From: Alopecurus myosuroides
Taxonomy: Eukaryota > Streptophyta > Magnoliopsida > Poales > Poaceae
Direction: 5' to 3'
DNA length: 64,000 nucleotides
NCBI GenBank assembly: GCA_028641055.1
Contig: CM054060.1
Location: 299,587,835 to 299,651,834, forward strand
The position numbers and the translations under genes are program-made. The notes under the pieces were generated by a model. It had not been told where the DNA came from and searched no databases. It saw nothing but the letters and a program-made list of their open reading frames with translations. This document shows, piece by piece, positions 1 to 9,457 of the stretch. Position 1 is the stretch's first letter. Every line of letters starts with the position of its first letter.

Positions 1-2688
1 CCAGATAAGTATCCAATGCCAGTGGTGGAAGAACTCATTGATGAGTTAGCAGGAGCCTGCGTGTTCACCAAGCTAGACCTGCGTGCCGGCTACCACCAGC
101 TGCGTATGGCAGAAGAAGACGAAGGGAAAACTGCCTTCCGCACACACAGTGGTCACTTCGAATTCAGAGTTATGCCCTTTGGGCTCTCAACAGCACCAGC
201 CACGTTCCAGTCAGCAATGAACCAAGTGTTCTCTGCACAAATCCGCAAGTCTGTGCTGGTTTTCGTTGACGATATCTTGGTATACAGCAAATCAGAGGAA
301 GAACATGCTACACACTTGAAAGAGGTGTTCACATTGCTCGCCAAGCACCAGCTGTTCGTTAAAAGAAGCAAGTGCACCTTCGCGCAACAATCTCTAGAGT
401 ACCTGGGGCACATCATCAGCAAAGCAGGAGTAGCTACTGATCCCGCAAAGATAGCCGCAGTCGAGAAATGGCCCAGACCAACCAATGTTAAACAGCTGAG
501 GGGGTTCTTGGGGCTGGCAGGATACTACAGACGGTTCATCAAAAACTTTGGAGCGATGTCTCGCTCTCTCACAAACTTACTCAAGAAGAACACCCCGTTC
601 ATCTGGACTGCAGACGAACAGGCCTCCTTCCAGGCACTCAAAGACGCACTGATCGACGCACCGGTCCTAGCAATGCCGGACTTTCAGAAAGAGTTTGTGC
701 TGGAGACTGACGCCAGCGACAAAGGGATAGGTGCAGTACTGATGCAGCAGGGGCACCCCGTGGCATTTCTGAGCAAGGCACTAGGGCCAAAGAGCCAAGC
801 ACTGTCAACATATGACAAGGAGTGTCTGGCGATCCTGCTAGCCATTGACCGCTGGAGGGCATACCTGCAACACAGCATGTTCGTTATTCGAACTGATCAA
901 AGAAGCCTGGTCCATCTCACGGATCACCGCATCACAACACAAATTCAACAAAAGGCCTACTTTAAACTGATGGGGTTCCAGTACAAAGTGGTGTACAAAA
1001 AAGGGGCCGAGAACAGAGCCGCAGATGCTCTCTCGCGCCGGCCAGAAACAGCAGATAGCCTCGCAGTATCCACGGTGACACCGCGTTGGATGGAAACAGT
1101 GGTGGCAGGCTATGAGTCCGATCCTAAGGCACAGCAGCTCCTACGGGAGCTATGCCTGACGACAACAAACCCTCAGGTCTACTCTTTGCAGGAGGGGGTC
1201 ATCAGATACAAAGGACGCGTGTGGCTGGGATCACACAAAGAGGCGCAGAATGCTGTGCTTCAGGCCCTGCACAACAGTGGCTTAGGAGGGCACTCGGGCA
1301 ACCTGGTCACATACCAGAAGGTGAAGCAGCTGTTCGCATGGCCCAACATGCGCAAGGACATAGAGGAATTCGTGAGACAGTGCACAGTATGCCAGCAGGA
1401 CAAAGTGGAGCACTGCAAGCTGCCAGGATTGCTCAAGCCGTTACCGATACCAGACGAGCCATGGCACACGGTAAGCATGGACTTCATTGAAGGACTGCCC
1501 CAATCCTATCAGTTCGACACAATTTTGGTCGTGGTGGACAAGTTGACAAAATACGGGCACTTCATTCCACTTAAACATCCATTTTCGGCAGCGTCAGTAT
1601 CCAAACTGTTCCTGGACAACGTGTACCGTTTACACGGCATGCCATCAGTCATCATCTCAGATAGAGACAAGGTCTTCACGAGCGCATTCTGGCAGCGATT
1701 GTTCCAGTTGGCAGACACCACCCTCAACCTCAGTTCCTCGTACCACCCCCAGACAGACGGACAGACCGAGCGACTGAATCAGTGTCTAGAGACATATCTC
1801 AGGTGTCTGGTACATGCTAATCCTCACAAATGGTCTGCGTGGCTGGCGCAGGCCGAGTACTGGTACAATACAAACTTCCACTCTGCTCTGGGAAGCTCTC
1901 CGTTCGAGGTACTCTATGGTCACAAACCAAGACACTTTGGGATTCAAAATTCTCTGCAACCAGCAATCACTGACGTCGACCACTGGCTGCATGAACGACA
2001 AAGGCTGATACCCATTTTCAAGCAGCATCTCGAGCGCGCCCAACAACGGATGCGCGCGCAGGCAGACAAAAAGCGAACTGAGAGGCAATTCATGGTCGGA
2101 GATATGGTCTACCTCAAGTTGCAGCCCTACGTGCAAACATCCGTAGCGCAAAGATCCTCACAGAAACTGGGCTTCCGCTACTTTGGGCCCTTCAAAATCC
2201 TCAAGCGCATCGGTGCGGTGGCGTACAAGCTCCAATTACCACCTGACTCTCGCATCCATCCAGTGATACATGTATCTCAGTTGAAGCAAGCACTTAAGCC
2301 ATCAGACCCGGTAAGTTCTGAGCTCCCAGTTCATCGCATTGCTGACCACAACTCGGTGCAACCGTGTGCAGTATTAGCAGAGAGGTTCATCAAACGAGGG
2401 CGCAAGATGGTACCGCAGATCAAGCTGCAGTGGACGGGGCTTCCACCAACCTGCACAACATGGGAACACCTGTTCGCCGTCATCGAAGCGTTCCCGGAGG
2501 CACCAGCTTGGGGGCAAGCTGGCACTTTAGGAGGGGGTATTGTCACGACCCATCTCCTCTCACCAGCTCTCAGGGTCTCGCAGCGGGCCGCTAAGCGTCA
2601 CCAGCTGCGCCAGGCCCAGCAAGCTACCACAAGCCCAGGCCAGGGCCCAGACGCGGGAGGCAACGCGCTGGCAGCGACCACTACTTAG
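1..2688 (+). CDS. Gypsy polyprotein, C-terminal part: RT, RNase H, integrase, chromodomain
   Basis: The frame is open from base 1, so the product is 5'-partial; residue numbers here count from the Met at base 16. The RT palm has FVDDI near residue 83-87. The RNase H acidic motif ETDASD lies near 230-235. The integrase zinc finger has HNSGLGGH and CTVC near 419-459, and the integrase core has Asp489, Asp549 (SDRD) and Glu585, with 35 residues between the last two as expected for D,D35E. A chromodomain-like segment near 785-832 contains WTGLPPTCTTWEHL. No frameshift or internal stop occurs over about 895 codons. The product would copy retroelement RNA and integrate the cDNA, with the chromodomain expected to steer insertion to chromatin. 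The last ~49 codons lie in the 3' LTR and the frame stops at TAG 2686-2688. Intact coding suggests recent activity. Confidence 0.93.
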   Translation, partial: PDKYPMPVVEELIDELAGACVFTKLDLRAGYHQLRMAEEDEGKTAFRTHSGHFEFRVMPFGLSTAPATFQSAMNQVFSAQIRKSVLVFVDDILVYSKSEEEHATHLKEVFTLLAKHQLFVKRSKCTFAQQSLEYLGHIISKAGVATDPAKIAAVEKWPRPTNVKQLRGFLGLAGYYRRFIKNFGAMSRSLTNLLKKNTPFIWTADEQASFQALKDALIDAPVLAMPDFQKEFVLETDASDKGIGAVLMQQGHPVAFLSKALGPKSQALSTYDKECLAILLAIDRWRAYLQHSMFVIRTDQRSLVHLTDHRITTQIQQKAYFKLMGFQYKVVYKKGAENRAADALSRRPETADSLAVSTVTPRWMETVVAGYESDPKAQQLLRELCLTTTNPQVYSLQEGVIRYKGRVWLGSHKEAQNAVLQALHNSGLGGHSGNLVTYQKVKQLFAWPNMRKDIEEFVRQCTVCQQDKVEHCKLPGLLKPLPIPDEPWHTVSMDFIEGLPQSYQFDTILVVVDKLTKYGHFIPLKHPFSAASVSKLFLDNVYRLHGMPSVIISDRDKVFTSAFWQRLFQLADTTLNLSSSYHPQTDGQTERLNQCLETYLRCLVHANPHKWSAWLAQAEYWYNTNFHSALGSSPFEVLYGHKPRHFGIQNSLQPAITDVDHWLHERQRLIPIFKQHLERAQQRMRAQADKKRTERQFMVGDMVYLKLQPYVQTSVAQRSSQKLGFRYFGPFKILKRIGAVAYKLQLPPDSRIHPVIHVSQLKQALKPSDPVSSELPVHRIADHNSVQPCAVLAERFIKRGRKMVPQIKLQWTGLPPTCTTWEHLFAVIEAFPEAPAWGQAGTLGGGIVTTHLLSPALRVSQRAAKRHQLRQAQQATTSPGQGPDAGGNALAATTT
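2529..2540 (+). other. polypurine tract of the Reina-type element
   Basis: A purine run, AGGAGGGGGTAT, directly precedes the LTR start TGTCACGACC. This is the expected plus-strand DNA primer. It lies inside the coding frame. Confidence 0.75.
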
Positions 2689-2882
2689 GGCACGGGCGAC
2701 CAGAAGCTAGGGCATGGAAAAACACCTCTGTAAACACCCGAGCGGGTCAAACCTTCTTCTCTTCCCCTTGTCTCGATGAACACATGAGTTCATCGAAGAA
2801 TTCTCTCCTCCTGGCGTGACGCCAGGGCCTGAACTCTACGAAATCTCATGTATCCTTGTATCAGTGCTTCCAGTGTGTTACA
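2541..2882 (+). repeat. 3' LTR of the Reina-type element
   Basis: It begins TGTCACGACC after the polypurine tract and ends GTGTGTTACA, giving the TG...CA termini expected of an LTR. The 342 bp length is short, as in Reina-type chromoviruses. Composition changes sharply to GC-rich at 2883. The second LTR is outside the window, so the boundaries rest on terminal motifs only. Confidence 0.78.
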
Positions 2883-3379
2883 GCGCCGTCCAGCCCTGAG
2901 CCTTCTTCCCACCCCGGCGCCCGCGCGCCCGCTTTCGCTTGGGCTGCTCCCACGGGGCTTGGTTCGCGTCATCCTCCTCCAGCGAGTCGGCCGAGTCGTC
3001 GAGCGCGTCGAACGCGACGCCGGACGGGATCTCCATGGCGACCTCGGAGCGCAGCACCTGGCGGGCCGTGTCCTCGCCACAGCCCGTCACATCCTCACCG
3101 GCGCCGCCATCCGTAGAGGAGCCTGCCAGTGCGTCGCGGTATGAACGCGGAGAGTCGTCCGAGTCACTCTCCCTCCCGCCGCGCCAGCGGTCCTCGCGGC
3201 CGCGAGATCCATCGCCGTCAACGGACAGGGGTGAGGACGTAGGGGACGGGGAGGGGGAGATGGGGTCATGGCTTGAGGAGAAGTGGCCGGCGGCGGTGAG
3301 GAAGGGAGGGGATTGGTGGCCGCCGGGGGCCGGAGCGGCCAGCGGCGGAGAGGAGAGGGAGGAGCGGTCAGAGAGCTAG
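2883..3379 (-). pseudogene. GC-rich coding fragment cut by the Reina-type LTR
   Basis: One minus-strand frame stays open from just after a TAG near 3377 to the LTR junction at 2883, about 165 codons. The inferred peptide has a Ser/Pro-rich start, then SDSDDSPRSYRDALAG, an acidic stretch (DALDDSADSLEEDD) and a basic tail (PKRKRARGRRGGKK). This pattern suits a nucleic-acid-binding protein and is reminiscent of the N-terminal part of plant LINE ORF1 or zinc-knuckle proteins, but I see no zinc knuckle and cannot assign a family. No ATG lies near the beginning of the open stretch in this frame; the first Met is in MEIPSG, about two thirds along. The reading frame breaks exactly at the LTR, so the insertion probably split it. 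It could be a host exon or a LINE piece. Confidence 0.45.
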
Positions 3380-4209
3380 AGCCGGTGATTTCTCTTCTGT
3401 GCAAAGGATCTCAGCGACTATTTCGTGGTCTTCTGGGTCGCCGTCGCCAACCTCGGGTGGAAATTTGAAGTACATGAGTAACTAAACAACTACTGGCTAT
3501 AATTAGCGGCGGCGTACAAAGCAGTACGTCGACAAAAACGGGAGAATAATATCTGCAACAGTAGCTGAATATCAATCACGTGCCGCAATTTCTTCCCAGT
3601 AATTCTTACCTCGGGAGGCTCCGGCGTTCGTGCCCGTGCGCTTAGCGAACTAGGAGCTGCCGGCCCGGCGCTTAGCCGCGTCGCCACGAGTTGCTGCATC
3701 CCCGTCGCCGGGAAACATCAGACTCCACCAGGCGGGGTACACCGGTAAGCCGGCGGCGCACCCCACCGGCGCAATTAGTTGGGCAGGATTCAAAGCTGGG
3801 CCGTTTGGGATCAGTGTTTGGGCTTGGAGGTTACAGTGTGTGATTGGGGCTTCAAATTGGGCAAGTCCCGATCCTTACTCCTTAGAGCAACTGCCAAACG
3901 GCCTGATTCATGCCTAACAAAGCACGACCCCAATACGGGAATTCACTCGCCATCGCCCGAGCGATGCGAGTCTGCCATTTCGCTTAAGAAAATTAGTTCG
4001 TGGGCTCGGCCCGTTAGCACTTTTGCTCGCTGGGTAGGTTTGCTGCGGATACTGTGGTACGATGCCTTCGTCGAAGCGTATAAGTGCACGACTGCTGCTT
4101 GTCGTGTACGCGCTAGTTGTGTCACGTAGACTGACCGCATTTAGTTATAGCTACCTTATGTACGGTGCACTGACCCATTTAGCTATAGTGTAGGTAGCTC
4201 ACAAGCGTG
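3380..4209. other. unassigned intergenic DNA
   Basis: I see no convincing gene here. There is a GC-rich patch at about 3600-3770, and short open frames on both strands lack recognisable motifs or terminal repeats. Confidence 0.4.
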
Positions 4210-5774
4210 TCTAGCTCATTTCCGATTGACCTATTTTTCTTTCATATACTATTTCTTTTCACGTCTTTTTCTCCCTATTTTTTCTTTTTTTATTTTATTT
4301 TTTCTTTTAAAATAGTACCATTCTTTTTTACTTTTTTTGTTCGCATATGCATATTTTTTTTCCTTTAATCATAGATTATTGCTTATTATTTTAAAATTTT
4401 AGTTTCATTTTTTTCCTCCTTTTTTCTTTCATATATTTCATTCACATTTTTTTCATAATATTTTCTTTCTAAATTTTTTTAGTACCTCGTCTACACTTTT
4501 ATTCTCTCTAGTGTACTTTTTTTTACTATGTGTTTCTTCTATTTAGAAATATATTTATTCCGAGCGTTTTATTCCTACCATGTATTTCGAGCGTTTGTTT
4601 CTATGTCAGTGGATTTTTGTTCCTCTCTCTATAAGATTTGTGTTTCTATTTTTTGTGTAACTTTTGTTACTAATTTTTTTGTCTGAGTTTTTGTTGATAG
4701 TTTGTATTCCTATATTCATAGAACTTTGTTCCTAACATCCTATATGGACTTTTTGGTTTCCATCTCTATTTAGCTTTTTGTTCCCATCCTTCTTTCTTAC
4801 TTTTGTTTCAAGCATTTTTATTCCTATGTTAATGGAGCTCTTTTTATTTCTACTTTTTGTTTCGATTTTTTGTTTACTTTATCTATGGAACTTTGTTCCT
4901 TTATCTATAGAGTTGTAAAAAATTATGAAAAATATTCAATGTGTGTTAATTTTTTTGTTCCACTTTATATTTGGATTTTATATTATTCGTAAACTTTTTC
5001 ATGCGTCCATGGAACTTTGTTCCTACCCTTGTTCTGATATTTTTGTTCTTATGTCCATGTAATTTTGTTCATACCTTTGTTCTGAGATTTTGTTGCTACG
5101 TCCATGGAACTTTGTTCATATCTGTGTTCTGAGATTTTGTTCCCATGTCCATGCAACTTTGTTCCTACCCTTGTTCTGAGATTTTGTTCTTCTATGGAAC
5201 TTTTATCCTACCCTTGTTCTGAGATTTTGTTCATATCTCTATGAAACTTTGTTCCCATCCTTGTTCTGAGATTGTGTTCATATGTCCATGGAACTTTGTT
5301 TCTACCCTTGTTCTGAGATTTTTTTCCTATGTCCATGGAATTTTGTTCCTACCCTTGTTCTGAGATTTTGTTCCAATGTACATGGATCTATGTTCCTACC
5401 CTTGTTCTAAGATTGTATTATGTCCATTAAACTTTGTTCCTACCCTTGTTTTGAGATTTTGTTCCCATGTCCATGGAACTTTGTTCCTACCCTTGTTCTG
5501 AGATTTTGTTCCTATGTGCATCGAACTTTTGTTCCTACCCTTGTTCTGAGATTTTGTTCCTATGTCCATGGATCTTTGTTCTTACCCTTATTCTAAGATT
5601 TTGTTATGTCTACGAAACTTTGTTCCTACCCTTGTTCCAGAATTTTTTGTTCCTAGATTTTTGTTTCTAGCATTTGTTCCTACATTTTGTTCTCAGCATT
5701 TGTTTCAAATTTTTTTGTTCCTAGATTTTGTTTCAAGATTTTTTTTCCTAGATTTTTTGTTCCTAATTTTTTGT
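4210..5774. repeat. T-rich low-complexity tract built on TTTTGTTCC words
   Basis: The plus strand is strongly T-rich and repeats TTTGTTCC-like words throughout. The most regular part (5001-5640) is listed separately. The same word family resumes at 7591-7820 immediately after the Harbinger element, so both blocks were one tract before that insertion. Confidence 0.8.
5001..5640. repeat. minisatellite, ~47 bp unit, about 14 diverged copies
   Basis: The motif TCCATGGAACTTTGTTCC followed by TACCCTTGTTCTGAGATTTT recurs with starts near 5006, 5054, 5101 and 5148, giving a period of 46-48 bp. Copies differ by substitutions and small deletions, so the array is old. No coding role is evident, although short T-rich open frames occur by composition. 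Confidence 0.85.
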
Positions 5775-5777
5775 TTA

Positions 5778-5794
5778 TGCTGTGTTTGGATGCA
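5778..5794 (+). repeat. Harbinger terminal inverted repeat, left
   Basis: TGCTGTGTTTGGATGCA is an exact inverted match to 7571-7587. Further GTTTGGATG words at about 5870 and 5924 look like subterminal repeats. Confidence 0.88.
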
Positions 5795-6074
5795 CAGAAT
5801 TGAGCTCCGAATTGAATTGGCAATGGAAAACCAAATCAACCAATTCAATGGAATACCACAAAGAGTGTTTGGATGCGTGTGATATTGAGCTGTAGAATTG
5901 AGGTTTCAATGGAATACCAAATCCTGTTTGGATGTCACATGTGTGGAAATGAGAGTATTTTTTACTTTGAACAATATAATCTCTGTAATATGAATAAAAA
6001 TATACCAGTATATTTCAGATGTTTCTTAATATCATTTTCGCACAATAATATGTTAATAATCCAGAAAATATAAG

Positions 6075-6255
6075 ACACGTGACAAACATATCACAAAATA
6101 GATACGTAATGTCTCACAAATACCACAAAGTGGATAATTATGTCACATAGTAGAAAGTGGATACATTATGTCTCACAAATATCACAAAGTCGATACATTA
6201 TGTTTCACAAATAGCACAAAGTGGATACAGAATGTCTCACAAATAGCACAAAGTT
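6075..6255. repeat. 32 bp tandem repeat inside the Harbinger element
   Basis: Units of the form CACAAAGTGGATACATTATG followed by TCTCACAAATAT recur with CACAAAG starts at 6183, 6215 and 6247, plus more diverged copies upstream. The array occupies the place where the rest of the transposase would be expected, so it marks the truncation side. Confidence 0.8.
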
Positions 6256-6261
6256 CCATGG

Positions 6262-6801
6262 TCAACTACTTGTAAGAACATAGCCAATCATCCTCATTTT
6301 AGTTCCATGGCCAACTACTTGTAAGAACATAGCAACATTTTCTTCTATTGTGACATAGGTTGTATCTTTGAGACCACACTTCTCATGCAGCATAGCACAA
6401 AGATTATGAAAATTTCTTTTGGTTAAACGGAACTCATCATAGCACCGTGTCTCCGTCCCGTTGTATGTTCTTCTCAATACATACTTTCTATATGCAACCC
6501 TCTTCTCAAAGTCATCGAAGGCACCTAGGTCCCTCGGTGACCTCAGAGTGCTAGCATATGCTAATGCAACCATGGACACCTCAAAATATAACTTTGTGAG
6601 CATTATCCTTTTTCTTTTTCTTCTTTTATTCTCTTCACAAACGTAATGAACCAATTCTTGGTGATGAACCAATTCTTGGTGGGACATGATGATTCTACAA
6701 ATCACAAACAAGGTGCTTAGCATAACAGGAAAATAGCATCGCAGCATCCAAGCTGCATTATCATCACCAACGCAGGAAAATAGCATCGCAGCACCCAACA
6801 T
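6262..6801 (-). pseudogene. PIF/Harbinger transposase, N-terminal fragment
   Basis: The 179-codon frame contains a basic stretch (KRRKRKR) and then CYDEFRLTKRNFHNLCAML, GLKDTTYVTIEENVAMFL and VVGHGTKMRMIG. This helical region lies just upstream of the DDE nuclease fold in plant Harbinger transposases. The catalytic Asp/Asp/Glu part is absent: the frame ends and gives way to a 32 bp tandem repeat, so the fragment cannot encode a working nuclease. The first ~40 codons overlap short repeats (AAATAGCATCGCAGCA words, 6720-6820) and may not be original coding sequence. Full-length relatives are usually about 400 residues. Confidence 0.82.
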
Positions 6802-7570
6802 ACAAATAGCATCGCAGCATCTAAACTCCTTGTCATCACCAACGCAATCAGGGGCAATCGCATGGCATTAGTTGGGTGGCAAAGACAGGAATCGTAGGGC
6901 ATTAGTTGGAGGGGGCGAGCTTCTAGATGGAGGGGGCGAGCTGCGGGACGGGACGGGCTTCTGGAGGCGGCGGCGAGCGGCGGGACGAGGCGAGCTTCTG
7001 TAAGCGGCGGCGAGCAGCAGGAGGGGGCGAGCTGCGGGAGGGGCCGGGTTTCTGGAGGTGGCGGCGAGCAGCGGAAGGGGAGGCGACGGAGGGATGGAGG
7101 CGCGCTTCAGGAGGGATGGGCTCCGGCGCGGAGACGAGCGCCGCCGCCTCGGCCGCGGCCGAAGGCGCCTAGGGTTAGCAGAGGGGCGGCCAGGTTAGGG
7201 TTAGCAGAGGGGCGACGCAGCCTAGAGTTAGCAGAGGGGCTACGCCAGAGGAGCTGGAGACGGCGCGGGCGTACCTGGGACGAACGGCAATGGCGGCGGC
7301 GGTGAGGTCGAGCTGGAGACGGCGCGGGCGCGAGGTGCGGATGGAGACGGGCGCGACGAAGGGCAGAGTCTGTCTGTCCACGCGCGTACCTGTTCGCTCG
7401 TTTCCAGCGATTTCAGAGCTCCCGAGCTCGGAAACGAGCGGACCAAATTTTCGCCTCCACGGAAGCCCCGTGTGGAATTGGACTAGGTTTCCAGGCATCA
7501 ATTCCAAGCACATCCAAACATATGAATTGAGCCCCCAATTCTAGATTCTCTAATTTCAGGCCCAATTCAC

Positions 7571-7587
7571 TGCATCCAAACACAGCA
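7571..7587 (-). repeat. Harbinger terminal inverted repeat, right
   Basis: TGCATCCAAACACAGCA mirrors the left terminus and is followed by the target duplication TTA. Confidence 0.88.
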
Positions 7588-7590
7588 TTA

Positions 7591-7820
7591 TAGATTTTGT
7601 TCCAACATTTTTCCAAGCTTTGTTACTAGATTTTGTTCCAAGCATTTGTTGCAAGATTTTTGTTTCAAACATTTGTTCCAAGCATTTTTTTTTCTAAATT
7701 GGGTTCCTATCATTTTTTCCTAGATATTTTTTTCCTAGCATTTGTTCCTATATTTTGTTCCAATATTTTTTGTTCTTAGATTTTGTTTCAAGAATTTGTT
7801 CTCAGATTTTGTATAATGCA
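7591..7820. repeat. T-rich TTTTGTTCC tract, continuation after the Harbinger element
   Basis: The same word family as 4210-5774 resumes directly after the TTA duplication, for example GATTTTGTTCCAAGCATTTG. This confirms the Harbinger element as a clean insertion. Confidence 0.8.
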
Positions 7821-7822
7821 TA

Positions 7823-7942
7823 CTCGCTCCGTTCAACAATACTTGACTTACATTTGTCCAAATATAACAAAATAATATATCTACATGCTAAGACATGTGT
7901 CTAGATACAAATAGCAGTCAAGTATTTGTTGAACGGAGAAAG
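7823..7942. mobile_element. Stowaway-type MITE (Tc1/Mariner), 120 bp
   Basis: The element begins CTCGCTCCGTTCAACAATAC and ends with the near-complement GTATTTGTTGAACGGAGAAAG, flanked by TA on both sides. The CTCCGTTC terminal motif and TA target site are standard for grass Stowaway elements. It has no coding capacity. Confidence 0.88.
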
Positions 7943-8103
7943 TACATAGTAACATAGTCATATGTATGGCCAAGACATGAGTATCAATATATATGCATGT
8001 TTTTCTTGGAGAAATGTGCGCATATTTGATCCACCTTGAATAGGATGTACGTCACTCACGACCGTAGTTTATGTACCATTTTTTATTTGTCCTTTATAAC
8101 ACA

Positions 8104-8152
8104 GCCATTAAGAGGTAATAAAAAATCCAAAAAAATCGATCCGCATGCAGTG
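8104..8152 (+). repeat. direct duplication copy 1 flanking the Mutator-like element
   Basis: About 49 bp beginning GCCATTAAGAGGTAATAA recurs in the same orientation at 9405-9457 with small differences. It lies outside the transposon's inverted repeats and target duplications, so it is a host duplication. Confidence 0.8.
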
Positions 8153-8173
8153 TCTGCCAAAGGCCTCGCCAGA

Positions 8174-8342
8174 GAAAATTGCACAAACCTTCAACAATTG
8201 GGCTCTTTGTTGCAAGGAACTACAACTATTGAGCTAAGTTGCATAAACCTACAACTTTTGGGTACATCTGTTGCACGTAACACAAATAATCCAGTTAACC
8301 CATTTAACATCACATCAGACGTGTGGGCCCTAACTGTTAATG
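8174..8342 (+). repeat. MULE terminal inverted repeat, left
   Basis: It pairs with 9214-9383 at roughly 85 percent by eye. Shared words include ACTACAACTATTGAG, GGGTACATCTGTTGCA and GACGTGTGGGCCC. Confidence 0.82.
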
Positions 8343-9213
8343 CCAATGAGGACTTTGACGTGGCAGACTTAAGGACGGAGGCTTGGTCTGGTTTTTTTAC
8401 AAGGAGCTCGCTCGAAGGTGCTGGAAACATCACATTAATTCTAGATAGTGGATGTATTAGATTTTACAAAGGATCCAATAAGATAAGAAATTACATATCG
8501 GTCCCTGTTATTTGTAGAAAAGATCTAATAAAAGATGGGAAAAAATCAACATGATCCCCCTCTTTCTCCACTGCCGAGCTGGAGGTCGTCGTTGTTGTAG
8601 TCATTCCCGGAAGCAGAGAAATAAACCACTTGCTCCCATGTAGACATAGTATCCAGTGGAAAACCACGAGAGGGGCCTCATATAGGAGGTTAAACATGTG
8701 CCAAAGCCCTTCACTGGCTTCTGGATAGCCATGGGTTGGTATTGGATGTCGGGCGGCTTTCACCCACCACCAAGGTAGTGATCTAGAAGATCGCTTCCCA
8801 ACTCCACTCCCGACTGACGATGCTTCTCACCCAATCGACGCCTCCACCCTTTGCAGCCACATCGCCTGATGGAGTAAAATGCGGGCATGGGAGTAGCAGT
8901 ACCTTGCAACAGAGGGTACGTCTCCCTTGCAACATAGGGTACGTCCACATATATGACCGCCAACAAACTCGCCACTCCTTCCACCTATGGGAGAAAACAT
9001 GCAGAGAAGATTGGCTCAAAGACCAAACAGTGTTACTAATCCAACGGCGGTGAGGGTAGACGTTGAAGAATTCCTCCCTGGAGCTTTTAGCAACTGTAGG
9101 TCCTACACGCAACACCGCCGGGGTAGATGCCGGAGAGAGGGTTCCCCGCTTGCGACAACTCTTTCCACTAGAGTTGCACAATCGAGAATGGATCGCTCCG
9201 GACGCACCAGTCA

Positions 9214-9383
9214 TGGCACTAACAGTATGGGCCCACACGTCAGATATGATGTTAAATAGTTAATTGAATTATTTGTGTTACATGCAACAGATGTACCCGA
9301 AAGTTGTAGGTTTGTGCAACTTACCTCAATAGTTGTAGTTTCGTGCAACAACGACCCCAATTGTTGGAGGTTTGTGCAATTTC
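9214..9383 (-). repeat. MULE terminal inverted repeat, right
   Basis: It is the reverse-complement partner of 8174-8342. The outer end GTGCAATTTC abuts the 9 bp duplication. Confidence 0.82.
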
Positions 9384-9404
9384 CTCGCCAAGACGCATGC
9401 ATGT

Positions 9405-9457
9405 GCCATTAAGAGGTAATAAAGAAAAATCCAAAAGAAATTGATTCGCATGCAGTG
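9405..9457 (+). repeat. direct duplication copy 2 flanking the MULE
   Basis: It begins GCCATTAAGAGGTAATAA and ends GCATGCAGTG like copy 1 at 8104-8152. The order of parts suggests that the MULE landed within a pre-existing tandem duplication. Confidence 0.78.

Larger units (their letters stand above)
1..2882 (+). mobile_element. Reina-type Ty3/Gypsy chromovirus, 3' part (5' end outside window)
   Basis: The element enters the window inside its reverse transcriptase and ends with a 342 bp 3' LTR. Domain order RT, RNase H, integrase, chromodomain defines a Ty3/Gypsy chromovirus. A very short LTR and a coding frame that runs into it fit the Reina clade, which is a family-level inference. Five bases beyond the LTR (2883-2887, GCGCC) should be repeated at the unseen 5' end if the insertion is simple. 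Confidence 0.9.
5778..7587 (-). mobile_element. PIF/Harbinger DNA transposon, truncated and non-autonomous
   Basis: The ends form inverted repeats: TGCTGTGTTTGGATGCA at 5778 and its exact complement ending at 7587, with imperfect similarity continuing inward. The 3 bp target duplication TTA is present at 5775-5777 and 7588-7590, the signature of PIF/Harbinger elements. A minus-strand transposase remnant supports the class. The interior also has a 32 bp tandem repeat (about 6075-6255) and a GC-rich 3' half (6920-7330). The element sits inside the T-rich minisatellite tract. Confidence 0.9.
8174..9383. mobile_element. Mutator-like element (MULE), non-autonomous, long terminal inverted repeats
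   Basis: About 168 bp at each end are inverted copies (8174-8342 and 9214-9383) beginning GAAA(A)TTGCACAAACCT. The flanks CTCGCCAGA (8165-8173) and CTCGCCAAG (9384-9392) look like a slightly diverged 9 bp target duplication, as Mutator transposition makes. The ~870 bp interior has no transposase motif. It contains a short duplication (CCTTGCAACAGAGGGTACGT and a near copy near 8911-8945) and could be captured sequence (Pack-MULE), but I cannot recognise a source gene. Confidence 0.8.

Noticed and set aside
5467..5882. plus-strand frames rich in Phe/Leu/Cys over the T-rich tract
   Set aside because: They are translations of the TTTTGTTCC minisatellite and look like membrane segments only because of T-richness.
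6070..6260. CRISPR-like array
   Set aside because: The 32 bp units are contiguous tandem repeats without unique spacers, inside a plant DNA transposon.
7170..7240. telomere-like GTTAGGGTTAG in the Harbinger element
   Set aside because: It is only one or two units within a local GCAGAGGGGC repeat, too short for an interstitial telomere array.
8783..9238. 151-codon minus-strand frame inside the MULE as a captured gene
   Set aside because: It has no recognisable domain, overlaps the inverted repeat at one end, and overlapping frames exist on both strands. Evidence is insufficient.
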